Source: Asticcacaulis sp. ZE23SCel15 (GTDB lineage: Bacteria; Pseudomonadota; Alphaproteobacteria; Caulobacterales; Caulobacteraceae). From it: a DNA stretch of 64,000 nucleotides. Every line of letters begins with the position of its first letter. Position 1 is the stretch's first letter. The notes below the pieces were generated by a model. That model saw nothing but the letters and a program-made list of their open reading frames with translations, made no database searches and was not told where the DNA came from. The position numbers and the translations under genes were made by a program. This document shows, piece after piece, positions 1 through 8,525 of the stretch. The stretch lies in NCBI RefSeq assembly GCF_030505395.1, contig NZ_CP130044.1, positions 2,589,001 to 2,653,000 on the forward strand, written 5' to 3'.

Positions 1-1194
1 GATTTCACCAAACACAACGCAGTCCTTGGGCAAGGCAACATCCAGCAGAGACGACATCAGCGCCATGGCGGCGGCCAGATCGGCGGCAGGTTCATTGATT
101 TTCAGGCCACCGGCGACATTGAGATAGACATCCTTCTGGCCAAAACCGACGCCGCAGCGGGATTCAAGCACCGCCAGCAGCATAGCCAACCGACCGGAAT
201 CCCAGCCAACCACCGCCCGCCTTGGGGTGCCGTAGGCTGAGGGGGCCACCAGTGCCTGAAATTCGACCAGCACCGGTCGCGTACCTTCGATCCCGGCAAA
301 GACCGCTGAGCCCGCCGTGCGCTCCCCCGATGTCAGAAATAGCGCCGACGGGTTGGGGACTTCGCGCAGGCCGATATCGCCCATTTCAAACACGCCGATT
401 TCATCGGTGGCGCCAAAGCGGTTTTTGGAGCCACGCAGAATACGAAACGGATAGCCGCGTTCGCCCTCAAACGACAACACCGCATCGACCATGTGTTCAA
501 CGACGCGCGGGCCCGCGACCTGACCTTCTTTGGTCACATGGCCGACTAAGATCATGGCGATGTTCTGTTTTTTGGCCAGCCGCACCAGTTCTCCGGCGCA
601 GGCACGTACCTGAGAGACCGATCCTTGCGCGGCATCAATCGCATCGCTCCACAGGGTCTGAATAGAATCGATGATAACGAGATCGAACTTTTCGCGTTTG
701 AGCGCATCCAGAATGGTGCGAAGCGACGTCTCCGCCGCTAATTCGACCGGCGCTTTTGATAATCCCATCCGGTAGGCGCGGCCTCTGATTTGCTCAGCCG
801 ATTCTTCGCCGGAAATATAGGCGACCCGTAACCCGCCGCTGGCCGCCTGAGCCGTCACCTGCAGCAGCAGGGTGGATTTGCCGACGCCCGGGTCACCGGC
901 CAGCAATATGGCTGACCCTGGCACAATCCCCCCGCCACACACACGGTCGAACTCGGAAATGCCCGTCACCATGCGCGGCGGGGCCTTATCTTCGGCTTCA
1001 AGCGTCTGGAAGTTAAGCTTTGTAAGTCTTGAGATTTTCGACGGTGAGGTTTCCGGCTTCAAGCCGCCGGGCGGCGTCGAAAAGCTTTCCTGAACCAGCG
1101 TATTCCACAGGCCGCAACCGGTGCATTGGCCATTCCATTTGGAATGCACCGAACCGCATGATTGACATATAAATACCGCCTGATCTTTCGCCAT
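1..1194 (-). CDS. radA: DNA repair protein RadA (3' end cut by window)
   Basis: RadA is a RecA-like, DnaB-type ATPase that drives branch migration during recombinational repair. The 398 visible codons begin MAKDQAVFICQSCG and carry the N-terminal C4 zinc finger (CQSCG...CTGCG, residues ~10-31), the Walker A motif GDPGVGKST near residue 95, and the RadA-specific KNRFG motif (LRGSKNRFG). The last ~60 residues of the Lon-like C-terminal domain lie beyond position 1; the frame is open to the edge with no stop. The start at 1194 is fixed by the zinc finger immediately after it. dnaB lies directly upstream on the same strand, 82 bp away. Family identification is firm. Confidence 0.95.
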   Translation of the reverse strand, partial: MAKDQAVFICQSCGSVHSKWNGQCTGCGLWNTLVQESFSTPPGGLKPETSPSKISRLTKLNFQTLEAEDKAPPRMVTGISEFDRVCGGGIVPGSAILLAGDPGVGKSTLLLQVTAQAASGGLRVAYISGEESAEQIRGRAYRMGLSKAPVELAAETSLRTILDALKREKFDLVIIDSIQTLWSDAIDAAQGSVSQVRACAGELVRLAKKQNIAMILVGHVTKEGQVAGPRVVEHMVDAVLSFEGERGYPFRILRGSKNRFGATDEIGVFEMGDIGLREVPNPSALFLTSGERTAGSAVFAGIEGTRPVLVEFQALVAPSAYGTPRRAVVGWDSGRLAMLLAVLESRCGVGFGQKDVYLNVAGGLKINEPAADLAAAMALMSSLLDVALPKDCVVFGEI

Positions 1195-1276
1195 GAGTCA
1201 CCCTTAGTTGATTTTGGGTAAGCCTAGCGCGATCTGAATTTAATGGCCAGAAAAAAGAACAAAAAAAGAACGAAGC

Positions 1277-2794
1277 CTATTCCTGATTTTCTCGGAAGTC
1301 GTTATAGCGTTCGGGCGCCAGATTGCCAAAACGGGTGACGTTTTCATCGAACGCCAGCCGCACCGTCCCGATCGGGCCGTGACGCTGCTTGGCCAGAATA
1401 ACTTCGGCGGTACCGCGGGTGCGGTCCATTTCTTCCTGCCAGGTCAGATGTTCCGGCGTGCCTTCCTTGGGTTCAGAGCGGCCCAGATAATAGCTTTCGC
1501 GGTACACGAACATGACCATATCGGCGTCCTGCTCGATCGAGCCGGATTCACGAAGGTCGGACAGCATAGGGCGCTTATCGTCGCGGCTTTCGACCTGACG
1601 CGAGAGCTGCGAGAGGGCGATGACCGGGATTTGAAGCTCTTTGGCCAGCGATTTCAGGCCCATTGTGATGGTTGAGACTTCCTGCACGCGGTTCATGGTC
1701 GCCCCGGTTTCACCCAGGGTTACAAGCTGAAGGTAGTCAACGATCAGGCAATCAAGGCCCGCCGTGCGTTTCAATCGACGGGCACGCGCCGTCAGTTTGG
1801 CCAGAGAAATACCGCCGGTGTCATCGATATAGAGCGGAAAAGACGCGATATCCATGGCTGCGTCTTTGAGGCGCGCAAACTCAGAAGCGTCAATTTCACC
1901 TTTACGCAGGCGGTCGCCGGATACGCCCGACGCATCGGCCAGAAGACGGGTCGCCAACTGATCCGCCGACATTTCGAGCGAGTAGAAGGCCACGACCCCG
2001 CCATCGACGGTTTTGCGCTCCCCGTCCGGCTGCATCTCCATGCGGTATTTTTTGGCGACGTTCATGGCGATGTTGGTGGCCAGCGCCGTCTTACCCATCG
2101 ATGGACGCCCGGCCAGAATGATCAGGTCGGATTTGTGCAGGCCGCCGATTTTCTTATCCATATCAATAAGGCCTGTGGATATCCCCGACAGGCCACCATC
2201 ACGGTGGAAAGCTTCTTCGGCATGTTCCAGTGCGCCGGAGACCGCTTCGCCAAAGGTCTTAAAGCCGGTCGAAGACGTGCCTTTTTCAGCCATGTCATAG
2301 AGGCGGGCTTCGGCGGCTTCGATCTGATCGCGGGCGTTTTGTTCGTCGATGGCGGCCTTGGCGATTTCACCGCCCAGACGGATCAGGTCACGGCGCAGGG
2401 CCAGATCATAGATGATGCGGGCATAATCTGAGGCATTGGCTGCCGGTGGGGCGCGATCGACCAGATCGGCCAGATAGCGGATGCCGCCCAGATCCTGAAA
2501 GGCCTGATCGTTTTTAAATTTATCAACTAAAACAAGGGGGTCGGCCAGATGCCCGACACGGATATTGTCTTCGATAACCCCGAACAGCTTGGCATGAAAC
2601 GGCTCATAGAAATGCCGTCCCTGCAGGCCGTCATAGAGCCGCTCATAGGCCCCGTTGTCGAACATCAGACACCCCAGCAGCGCCTGTTCGGCGTCAAGGT
2701 TGTGCGGCATGGTTGAGATCGCGCCGACGGTATCGGCGGTCTGATCGATCGGCGGAAAAGTGAGGGCTAAGATATCTGAAGACATGGTACGCAT
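1277..2794 (-). CDS. dnaB: Replicative DNA helicase DnaB
   Basis: Hexameric helicase that unwinds DNA ahead of the replication fork. The 505 residues show the N-terminal DnaB domain (PHNLDAEQALLGCLM, residues ~29-43), the linker helix, then the RecA-like domain with Walker A GRPSMGKTAL (~228) and Walker B-type LIVDYLQLV. Length is normal (460-510). Two start codons three codons apart (2794 and 2785) are both possible and neither has a strong Shine-Dalgarno sequence. In many bacteria dnaB directly follows rpsF-rpsR-rplI; here a TonB receptor and an oxygenase gene separate dnaB from rplI. It is followed by radA. Confidence 0.97.
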   Translation of the reverse strand: MRTMSSDILALTFPPIDQTADTVGAISTMPHNLDAEQALLGCLMFDNGAYERLYDGLQGRHFYEPFHAKLFGVIEDNIRVGHLADPLVLVDKFKNDQAFQDLGGIRYLADLVDRAPPAANASDYARIIYDLALRRDLIRLGGEIAKAAIDEQNARDQIEAAEARLYDMAEKGTSSTGFKTFGEAVSGALEHAEEAFHRDGGLSGISTGLIDMDKKIGGLHKSDLIILAGRPSMGKTALATNIAMNVAKKYRMEMQPDGERKTVDGGVVAFYSLEMSADQLATRLLADASGVSGDRLRKGEIDASEFARLKDAAMDIASFPLYIDDTGGISLAKLTARARRLKRTAGLDCLIVDYLQLVTLGETGATMNRVQEVSTITMGLKSLAKELQIPVIALSQLSRQVESRDDKRPMLSDLRESGSIEQDADMVMFVYRESYYLGRSEPKEGTPEHLTWQEEMDRTRGTAEVILAKQRHGPIGTVRLAFDENVTRFGNLAPERYNDFRENQE

Positions 2795-2977
2795 CTAACT
2801 GGGGGTGGCCTGGACCGGCATTAACTTTTTTAGACGATAGCACCCCCATCCACCGGGCGACTTTCCACAGCCTGTTAGTAATGGGGATAAATGCTGTTTG
2901 TTTTGCGAATTGTGTCAAACAAAAACGGCGTCAGAACTGAGTTTGACGCCGCCTTAGCCGTTTGTCAAAACGATAGC

Positions 2978-5383
2978 TTAGAAGTTATGGCTGACCCGCG
3001 CATAGACATAGCGGCCATTAAAGCCGAACGGTGAGAAGCGCGTGAAGCCCAGCGTGCCGGTCGAGTTCAGATAGGCCGGTGTGGCCGTCGGATAGGTATC
3101 GAGCAGGTTATTGACCCCCAGAGTTACCGTGGTTTTTTCCGCAAAGGTGTAGCGCCCTTCGAGGTCGAGGATCGTCTTGTTACCCGTCGTGATATCGTCA
3201 GCAGGCGTGGCGGCTGGCTCATATGCGTCGCCGTAATAGTTGGCGCGTGCAGTCACGCCCCATGCGCCGCCGGTCCAGTCAAGGCCTAGGCTGGCGCGGT
3301 TTTCCGGTGTGCCGTTGGTGATGATGTACTGGCGGATACGGTTCAGCAGTACCGGCTGCGGGGTAAGCGCCGTCAGAGTGCCGTTGGTCGGCAGTTTATC
3401 GATGGTCGTGTTGGCGCTGGTGGCGCTGAAGGTAAAGTCATAGTGGCCATAGCTTTCGGTGCTCAGGCGATAAGCGGCCACCAGATCAATGCCGGTCGTG
3501 GTGGTATCGAGGCCGTTGGTGAAGAAGCGAGCCTGTGTGACATTATAAGGGGCCAAAAGTGCTGTGATATCAGCACGGCCACCGAGGTTTTCACTTAAGG
3601 CTATGCGGTCTTCGATTTCAATCTGATAGCCATCGATGGTCAGTTCAAACGGTCCCTTTTTCGCGACAAAACCCAGAGCGTAGTTGGTCGAGGTTTCAGC
3701 CTCAAGATCGTTGGCACCCAACGCCTGAGCCACGGCGCTGGTGGCTGGGAAGGTGCCGGTTTCAAACGGCACGCCGCCGGTGAAATTGGTTGAGGTTGCC
3801 GTGAAATACTGCTGTTGTAGCGACGGGGCTCGGAAGCCGGTCGAGACCGAGCCGCGCACTGCAAAAATATCATTCAGGGCGTAGCGGGCCGATAATTTAC
3901 CGGACAGGTTCGATCCGAAATCGGAGTATTTCTCGGCACGCGCCGCACCGCCGACGGTCAGCTTTTCGGTCACCTCGGCTTCGAGATCGATATAGGCACC
4001 GATGCTGTCGCGATTAACGTCAACTGCGTTGGCCGGAAGGAACCCACCGAAACCCTGTGCGCCGAGTGGGGCTGCCGTGATCGGGCCGCGGGCATAGGAT
4101 TGTTCTTCGCCGGCTTTGATTTCAAAGCTTTCGTGGCGGGCTTCGATGCCGAGCGCCAGATTGAGCGGGCCGTGCAGGCCGTTGACGTCGAAGGGTTTAG
4201 CGATCGAGCCGTTCAGAACGATCTGATCATAGGCCAGGCCGCCGTCATTGAAGCTGCGCTTAGAGTTGGTGCCATATGAGGCGTTGACGCTGTTGGAGGT
4301 GGTATAATCCAGCTCATTGCGGCCATAGGTCAGGCTGAGGTCGGTCGCCCAATCACCCCAGTTGCCACGGATGCCGCCGGTGGCCGAATAGTCCTGAGTG
4401 TCAACCCCGATCAGGGGCAGGAAGCCGTTGGGATAGATTGAGGCGATATTGGCGGCGGCTGCCGATGCCGCATAGACGCCGGTGCCGTTGTTCGGGCGGA
4501 AGAAGGCGGCACTTTCCGATTCGCGCTTTTGATAACCGGCATTGCCGTAAAGCTCGAAACCGTTGTCTAGGGGCAGGCCAGCGTTCGCAAACAGGGTCGC
4601 GTCCTCAACCGCCGGATCGCCGTAACGTGAGGTGACCGAGGCGGGAGTGACGCGCGGATCGTTATCGCCACGGCTGGTCGGGCGGCGCTTTTTCAGTTCG
4701 CCGGAAACGGTCAGGAAGCCATCTTCGCCCAGCGGCAGACCTTTCCAGCCACTGACCACATAGGTCTGGCCGTCACGGGCGTCACGGCTTTGGCGGGCGG
4801 TTTCGACCTCGGTATAATACTGGCCAAAGCTGGCGGTGACATTGCCGCCGTCACGAGCTTCACGCAGACGCAGATTGACGACACCGGCAATGGCGTCGGA
4901 GCCGTATTGAGCCGATGCGCCGTCACGAAGGATTTCGATGGTGCCCAGCGCTGCGGTCGGAATGGTGTTCAGATCCACGGCGGCTGAACCGCGCCCGACG
5001 GAACCATTGATGTTGACCAGAGCCGAAGTGTGGCGACGCTTACCATTGACCAGCACCAGAGTCTGATCCGGCGACAAACCGCGTAGCGTGGCCGGACGGA
5101 CATTGTCGGTGCCGTCGGTGGCTGACGGACGCGGGAAAGTAAGGGCCGGGGCGAGGGTGGACAGCGCCTGCGCCAGCTCGGTTGAGCCCTGACGATTCAG
5201 GCTGTCGCTTTTGATGACATCGACGGGCGCAAGGCTTGTCAGGCGTGAACGGGGGGCGGCGCGCGAGCCGGTGACGACCACTTCGGTGACGGTCTCATCA
5301 GCCGTGGTGACGTCCTGGGCCGTGGCGGTAAACGCGGTCAGGGAGAGCACAAGTGCGGTGGAGGCAATGAATGATTTGGACAT
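2978..5383 (-). CDS. TonB-dependent outer-membrane receptor
   Basis: An 801-residue receptor for active import of a scarce substrate across the outer membrane, powered by TonB-ExbBD. It has a signal peptide (MSKSFIASTALVLSLTAFTA, cleavage near TAQ-DV), then a plug domain (residues ~45-170; LRGLSPDQTLVLVNGKRR and ILRDGASAQYGSDAIAGVVN are typical plug motifs) and a 22-strand barrel ending in VSHNF with the C-terminal aromatic residue recognised by BamA. The TonB-box-like segment is ETVTEVVVTG. Substrate cannot be read from sequence; the nearby 2OG-Fe(II) oxygenase on the same strand (ending 268 bp upstream) is compatible with an iron or aromatic/glycan substrate but does not prove it. Two adjacent palindromes lie ~100 bp upstream. 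Confidence 0.93.
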   Translation of the reverse strand: MSKSFIASTALVLSLTAFTATAQDVTTADETVTEVVVTGSRAAPRSRLTSLAPVDVIKSDSLNRQGSTELAQALSTLAPALTFPRPSATDGTDNVRPATLRGLSPDQTLVLVNGKRRHTSALVNINGSVGRGSAAVDLNTIPTAALGTIEILRDGASAQYGSDAIAGVVNLRLREARDGGNVTASFGQYYTEVETARQSRDARDGQTYVVSGWKGLPLGEDGFLTVSGELKKRRPTSRGDNDPRVTPASVTSRYGDPAVEDATLFANAGLPLDNGFELYGNAGYQKRESESAAFFRPNNGTGVYAASAAAANIASIYPNGFLPLIGVDTQDYSATGGIRGNWGDWATDLSLTYGRNELDYTTSNSVNASYGTNSKRSFNDGGLAYDQIVLNGSIAKPFDVNGLHGPLNLALGIEARHESFEIKAGEEQSYARGPITAAPLGAQGFGGFLPANAVDVNRDSIGAYIDLEAEVTEKLTVGGAARAEKYSDFGSNLSGKLSARYALNDIFAVRGSVSTGFRAPSLQQQYFTATSTNFTGGVPFETGTFPATSAVAQALGANDLEAETSTNYALGFVAKKGPFELTIDGYQIEIEDRIALSENLGGRADITALLAPYNVTQARFFTNGLDTTTTGIDLVAAYRLSTESYGHYDFTFSATSANTTIDKLPTNGTLTALTPQPVLLNRIRQYIITNGTPENRASLGLDWTGGAWGVTARANYYGDAYEPAATPADDITTGNKTILDLEGRYTFAEKTTVTLGVNNLLDTYPTATPAYLNSTGTLGFTRFSPFGFNGRYVYARVSHNF

Positions 5384-5480
5384 GGGGGAGGCTCCAAATG
5401 TGGAAAAAACGTGATGATAAGATGGCCTTAAGGTGTGCGGTCATAGGCCGATTTAAAGGGCTGAGTATGTGTAATTGTTT

Positions 5481-5507
5481 TGTGATCACAGATTAGAATT
5501 TCTAATC
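5481..5507. promoter_or_regulatory. Two adjacent palindromes upstream of TonB receptor
   Basis: TGTGATCACA (5481-5490) is a perfect 10-bp palindrome and is followed without a gap by GATTAGAATTTCTAATC (5491-5507), an inverted repeat with 8-bp arms around one base. They lie in the AT-rich region 98-124 bp before the TonB receptor start. The first resembles a CRP/FNR-type half-site pair; the second has the look of an operator for a dimeric repressor. Binding is inferred only from symmetry and position. Confidence 0.45.
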
Positions 5508-5651
5508 GGGGTGTAAGCGGTTTTTAAAATATGATTATTTTCAATTTGTTATGAGTGCGATTTGCGCATGGGTTTGATTTTGCAGTGCTAATATAAAACT
5601 AAAAAGATAGGAAAATGTGGCAAATGAGTAACGTATGCGCCTGATTGCGCG

Positions 5652-6293
5652 TCAGGTCTTTAAGTCATAATTGAAGCTAATCGATGTGCGATGTGTTGCG
5701 GCCCGATTGGTTGCCACTTCATGACGCAGCCAGCTTTCCCAGATTAACAATGTGCCGCGTTGAGGGGCGATTGGAACGCTGATCTGACGATGGGGGCGGG
5801 CATTGGCGGTACGCATAGGCGCGTGCATCATGAAGCCCAGTCTGGGGTCTTCGAACTGCAAGGCACCGGAGCCATTCGGGACATTGATATAGAGCGTGCC
5901 GGAAAAAACGCTGTGGGGGTGAATATGGCCGGTATGGGCACCGCCCGGTGCCAGCCGGTTGACCCACATATTGGTAAGTTCAAGCGTACCACCGCGCAAA
6001 TCCATCTCCAGCATCCTGGCGACCGCCAGCATCTGGACATTCAGAACGGATTTCAGGTCGGCAAATGCCAGATCAAAAGCCGCAAGGTCATCTATGGAGC
6101 CATACGAGGTGTAGCCGATATAACCCTGCCGGTCTGCCCAGCCCTTACCTTCGGCGTCCTGGCTCGCCATTTTCTCGCAGACTTTGTCCAGTTGTACGAT
6201 CAGGCTGTCAAGCCCGGTGCCACCCAATTCGGTACGATAGATTTCGGTGACGAAGAGCGGCGTCAAGGTGGCGGCGGCTGGAAGTTCGCGCAT
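5652..6293 (-). CDS. Putative 2OG-Fe(II) oxygenase, TIGR02466-like
   Basis: A 213-residue protein with the double-stranded beta-helix signature of the 2OG-Fe(II)_Oxy_5/TIGR02466 group: a histidine cluster HTGHIHPHSVFSGTLY (H120-H127) followed by a typical SG-x-LY-x-N-x-P strand, then RGTLLIWESWLRHEV (H191) and a distal arginine in HRTSISFNYD (R202). These are the expected iron ligands and 2-oxoglutarate-binding arginine. The substrate is unknown. It lies between rplI and the TonB receptor, where dnaB is usually found. The TonB receptor follows on the same strand after 268 bp, so the two may be linked in function but probably have separate promoters. Confidence 0.8.
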   Translation of the reverse strand: MRELPAAATLTPLFVTEIYRTELGGTGLDSLIVQLDKVCEKMASQDAEGKGWADRQGYIGYTSYGSIDDLAAFDLAFADLKSVLNVQMLAVARMLEMDLRGGTLELTNMWVNRLAPGGAHTGHIHPHSVFSGTLYINVPNGSGALQFEDPRLGFMMHAPMRTANARPHRQISVPIAPQRGTLLIWESWLRHEVATNRAATHRTSISFNYDLKT

Positions 6294-6324
6294 ATTTTGT
6301 TTTCCCTGTAGAGCCGCAGAATAT

Positions 6325-6356
6325 AAAAAACCCCTGAAACCGCAAGGCTTCAGGGG
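6325..6356 (-). terminator. Rho-independent terminator after rplI
   Basis: CCCCTGAA (6331-6338) pairs with TTCAGGGG (6349-6356) around a 10-nt loop. On the minus strand the hairpin is followed by six T residues (6325-6330). It lies 28 bp past the rplI stop and closes the rpsF-rpsR-rplI operon. Confidence 0.85.
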
Positions 6357-6383
6357 TAATTTAGTACGTCTTAAAGCTAAGAC

Positions 6384-6971
6384 TTAGGCGTCGTAATCGG
6401 CGTCGGCACCGGCCTGACCGGCACCGCCTTCGATCATGTCGGCCGCAGCGGCTTCATCAGCCAGACGGTCTTCTTCGAATTGCGACGTAATGACGTTTTC
6501 GCCAGCCGCCTGACGCTCAGCTTCATCAGCCGAACGCGCAATATTGACGGTGATGGTGATAGACACTTCGGAGTGCAGGCGCACCTTGATCGCATGAACG
6601 CCCAGAGTCTTGATCGGGGTATCCAGGCTGATTTGGCTGCGCTCGACCTTGCCGCCGTTCTCGGCGATGGCATCAGCCACGTCGCGGGCGGTGACCGAAC
6701 CATAAAGCTGACCAGTTTCGCCAGCCTGACGGATCAGGATGTATTGCGAACCGTCAAGCTCAGAGCCTTGCTTTTCAGCAGCAGCCTTGGCAGCGGCGTT
6801 ACGGGCAACGATCTGTTCCTTTTGGGCCTCAAAGACCTTCAGGTTGGCAGAGGTGGCGCGCAGAGCCTTGTGGCGGGGCAGGAGGAAGTTACGGGCAAAA
6901 CCGTCCTTAACGGCGACAACGTCACCGATATGGCCAAGGTTTTCAACGCGTTCCAGCAGAACTACTTTCAT
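6384..6971 (-). CDS. rplI: 50S ribosomal protein L9
   Basis: L9 binds 23S rRNA near the L1 stalk and limits frame slippage. The N-terminal domain is unmistakable (MKVVLLERVENLGHIGDVV, then GFARNFLLPRHKA), followed by the long central helix and the C-terminal domain (residues ~75-148). The protein is 195 residues, about 45 longer than the E. coli form, owing to an acidic, alanine-rich tail ending GADADYDA; such tails are usual in alphaproteobacterial L9. It is the last gene of the rpsF-rpsR-rplI operon, 12 bp after rpsR. Confidence 0.97.
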   Translation of the reverse strand: MKVVLLERVENLGHIGDVVAVKDGFARNFLLPRHKALRATSANLKVFEAQKEQIVARNAAAKAAAEKQGSELDGSQYILIRQAGETGQLYGSVTARDVADAIAENGGKVERSQISLDTPIKTLGVHAIKVRLHSEVSITITVNIARSADEAERQAAGENVITSQFEEDRLADEAAAADMIEGGAGQAGADADYDA

Positions 6972-6983
6972 GTGGGGCGCTCC

Positions 6984-7259
6984 TTACTTCACAACGTAGG
7001 GCAGCAGGGCAAGGAAGCGGGCGCGCTTGATGGCCTTGGCCAGTTCACGTTGCTTCTTTTGCGATACCGCGGTGATACGCGAAGGGACGATCTTGCCACG
7101 CTCAGAGATATAGCGTTGCATCAGCTTAACGTCCTTGTAGTCGATCTTCGGCGCGTTTTCACCCGAGAACGGGCAAACCTTGCGGCGGCGGAAGAACGGA
7201 CGGCGGGCCGGAGCGTTGCCGACGGGCGTACCGATCGTTGGGTTGGTATCATCAGACAT
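6984..7259 (-). CDS. rpsR: 30S ribosomal protein S18
   Basis: S18 forms a heterodimer with S6 on the 30S platform. This 91-residue protein has the S18 core [20 protein letters not shown] and [17 protein letters not shown], and ends in the basic [11 protein letters not shown] segment. The N-terminal ~20 residues are a non-conserved extension. It lies 13 bp after rpsF and 12 bp before rplI. The S6:S18 complex is a known autoregulator of this operon in several phyla, which is relevant to the folded leader ahead of rpsF. Confidence 0.97.
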   Translation of the reverse strand: MSDDTNPTIGTPVGNAPARRPFFRRRKVCPFSGENAPKIDYKDVKLMQRYISERGKIVPSRITAVSQKKQRELAKAIKRARFLALLPYVVK

Positions 7260-7272
7260 CTGTCAAGCTCCC

Positions 7273-7653
7273 TTATTCTGCGAATTCGCCGGCCGGGGCG
7301 CGGTCAGAACGCTCAGGGCGTTCCGGACGGTCACGACGGGACAGGACGGGCGACAGTTCGAGGTCAAGTTCCTCGACGCGAATGGTCAGGTAGCGGATGA
7401 CGTCTTCGTTGATCGACAACTGACGTTCCATTTCCTTGACGGCAGGCGCCGGTGCGTCGATCGCCAGCAGCGAGTAGTGCGCTTTGCGGTTCTTCTTGAC
7501 GCGGTAGGTCAGGTTGCGAAGACCCCAGTATTCGATCTTAGCGACGGAACCGCCACCTTCTTCGATCAAAGCTTTCAGGGTGTCGTTGAGAGCTTCCGCC
7601 TGCTGAGGCGAAATATCTTGTCGTGCCATGACGACATGTTCGTAATAGGCCAT
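7273..7653 (-). CDS. rpsF: 30S ribosomal protein S6
   Basis: S6 is the partner of S18 in the central domain of the small subunit. The 126 residues begin [20 protein letters not shown] and include the typical strand [18 protein letters not shown]. The C-terminal tail is rich in R, P, E and D ([16 protein letters not shown]), as usual for S6. The start is supported by a purine-rich GAAGAGGA sequence just upstream. First gene of the operon; its ~100-nt leader folds into a multi-branched structure. Confidence 0.97.
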   Translation of the reverse strand: MAYYEHVVMARQDISPQQAEALNDTLKALIEEGGGSVAKIEYWGLRNLTYRVKKNRKAHYSLLAIDAPAPAVKEMERQLSINEDVIRYLTIRVEELDLELSPVLSRRDRPERPERSDRAPAGEFAE

Positions 7654-7675
7654 ATCTATCCTCTTCCGTAGGGGC

Positions 7676-7755
7676 GAGAGGTGGCACGCAGGGCGGACGG
7701 AAGGTTCCGCCCCTCGCGACGGTTCATAGCCGCATACGGCTTATGACCACCTCTC
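7676..7755 (-). promoter_or_regulatory. Three-way-junction leader of rpsF mRNA
   Basis: Read on the minus strand, GAGAGGTGG (7755-7747) pairs perfectly with CCACCTCTC (7684-7676), closing a domain with two inner hairpins: one with CATAAGCCG/CGGCTATG arms (about 7725-7745) and one with AGGGGCGGA/TCCGCCCT arms (7714-7706 with 7697-7690). CCG trinucleotides occur in the joining strand. The structure ends 23 nt before the rpsF start. Position and CCG content fit the known S6:S18-binding rpsF leaders, by which the operon represses itself; that assignment is an inference. Confidence 0.6.
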
Positions 7756-7804
7756 AGGGAGCGCGGGCTTTACTGCATAAGGCTCGGTTTGGCAAGGTAA
7801 AACC

Positions 7805-7827
7805 TCCAAACTCAAATTTTGAGTTTG
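7805..7827. terminator. Hairpin downstream of peroxiredoxin gene
   Basis: CCAAACTCAAA and TTTGAGTTTGG form an 11-bp stem with almost no loop, about 55 bp beyond the stop of the minus-strand peroxiredoxin gene. A second small GC hairpin (GCCGC/GCGGC, about 7846-7860) lies between them. There is no clean T-tract, so termination here would be imperfect or Rho-assisted. Confidence 0.4.
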
Positions 7828-7882
7828 GCAAGGGCAAGCTCCCGCCGCCGCCTTTGCGGCGAACCTGACTTAAAACAACCTT

Positions 7883-8419
7883 TTATTTTTTCAGTTTCTG
7901 AGCGGCTTCCAGCATCTTCATCGGGTGTGATACGCCGTCACCGGCTTCGTGGGTGGCGTAAATCTTATTATCCGGTGTGATCAGATAGGATACCCGCGCG
8001 GCCATGTTCACGGCCGCCATCTTGGTATCATAGGCTTTGGCAACCTTGGCATCGGTATCTGCCGCGACCGGGAACTTGCCCTGACAGTCAGCCGTGGAAA
8101 ATTCGGTGACTTTCTGGATGGTGTCGGTGGAGACGCCAAGTACAGTGACATTAAGCGCTTTGAATTTCGCCATATTGTCCGCAAAGGTACGCGCTTCGAG
8201 TGAGCAGGTGCCGGTAAAGGCCTTGGGGTAGAAATAGACCACAACGGGGCCTTTTTTCAGATGATCTTTCAGGGAAAACGCGCTGACCTTGCCGTTTGTG
8301 GCGGTTTGCAGCTTGAAGTCAGGCGCTTTGTCGCCCGCCTTAAGGGCCGCTAAAGCCGGGGTGGCTGAGGCCGCAGCGATAAGGATCGCTATCAGGGCAG
8401 CAGGGCGCAATTTGGACAT
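7883..8419 (-). CDS. Exported peroxiredoxin (AhpC/TSA, BCP-like)
   Basis: A 178-residue thiol peroxidase with a clear signal peptide (MSKLRPAALIAILIAAASAT, cleavage after ALA), so it should act in the periplasm. The thioredoxin fold carries the peroxidatic motif PKAFTGTC (C72, preceded by the required P and T). The second cysteine found in PrxQ/BCP at +5 is absent; the only other mature cysteine is C112 (TADCQG), which could be an alternative resolving residue. It lies on the same strand as rpsF but has its own spacing (229 bp) and probably its own promoter. Confidence 0.9.
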   Translation of the reverse strand: MSKLRPAALIAILIAAASATPALAALKAGDKAPDFKLQTATNGKVSAFSLKDHLKKGPVVVYFYPKAFTGTCSLEARTFADNMAKFKALNVTVLGVSTDTIQKVTEFSTADCQGKFPVAADTDAKVAKAYDTKMAAVNMAARVSYLITPDNKIYATHEAGDGVSHPMKMLEAAQKLKK

Positions 8420-8525
8420 GGAAAACTCCTCATGAGGTCGTCTGACAATAATGAATACGTTGTCGCCGACATTTGGGTTACATTTAATCGCAATTTTGAA
8501 GTTTCAGATAGCTTTTTATAAGCGC

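Noticed and set aside
1013-1201. Short minus-strand frame overlapping the radA start
   Set aside because: It is out of frame with the RadA zinc finger, which starts at 1194 and is unambiguous.
6480-7400. 306-codon plus-strand frame opposite rplI, rpsR and rpsF
   Set aside because: It crosses three intact ribosomal protein genes and their spacers on the other strand; no protein-like motifs.
7840-7866. GC-rich hairpin considered as a CRISPR-like or REP array unit
   Set aside because: Only one short unit is present and it is not repeated at regular spacing. No CRISPR repeat or cas gene was seen anywhere in the window.
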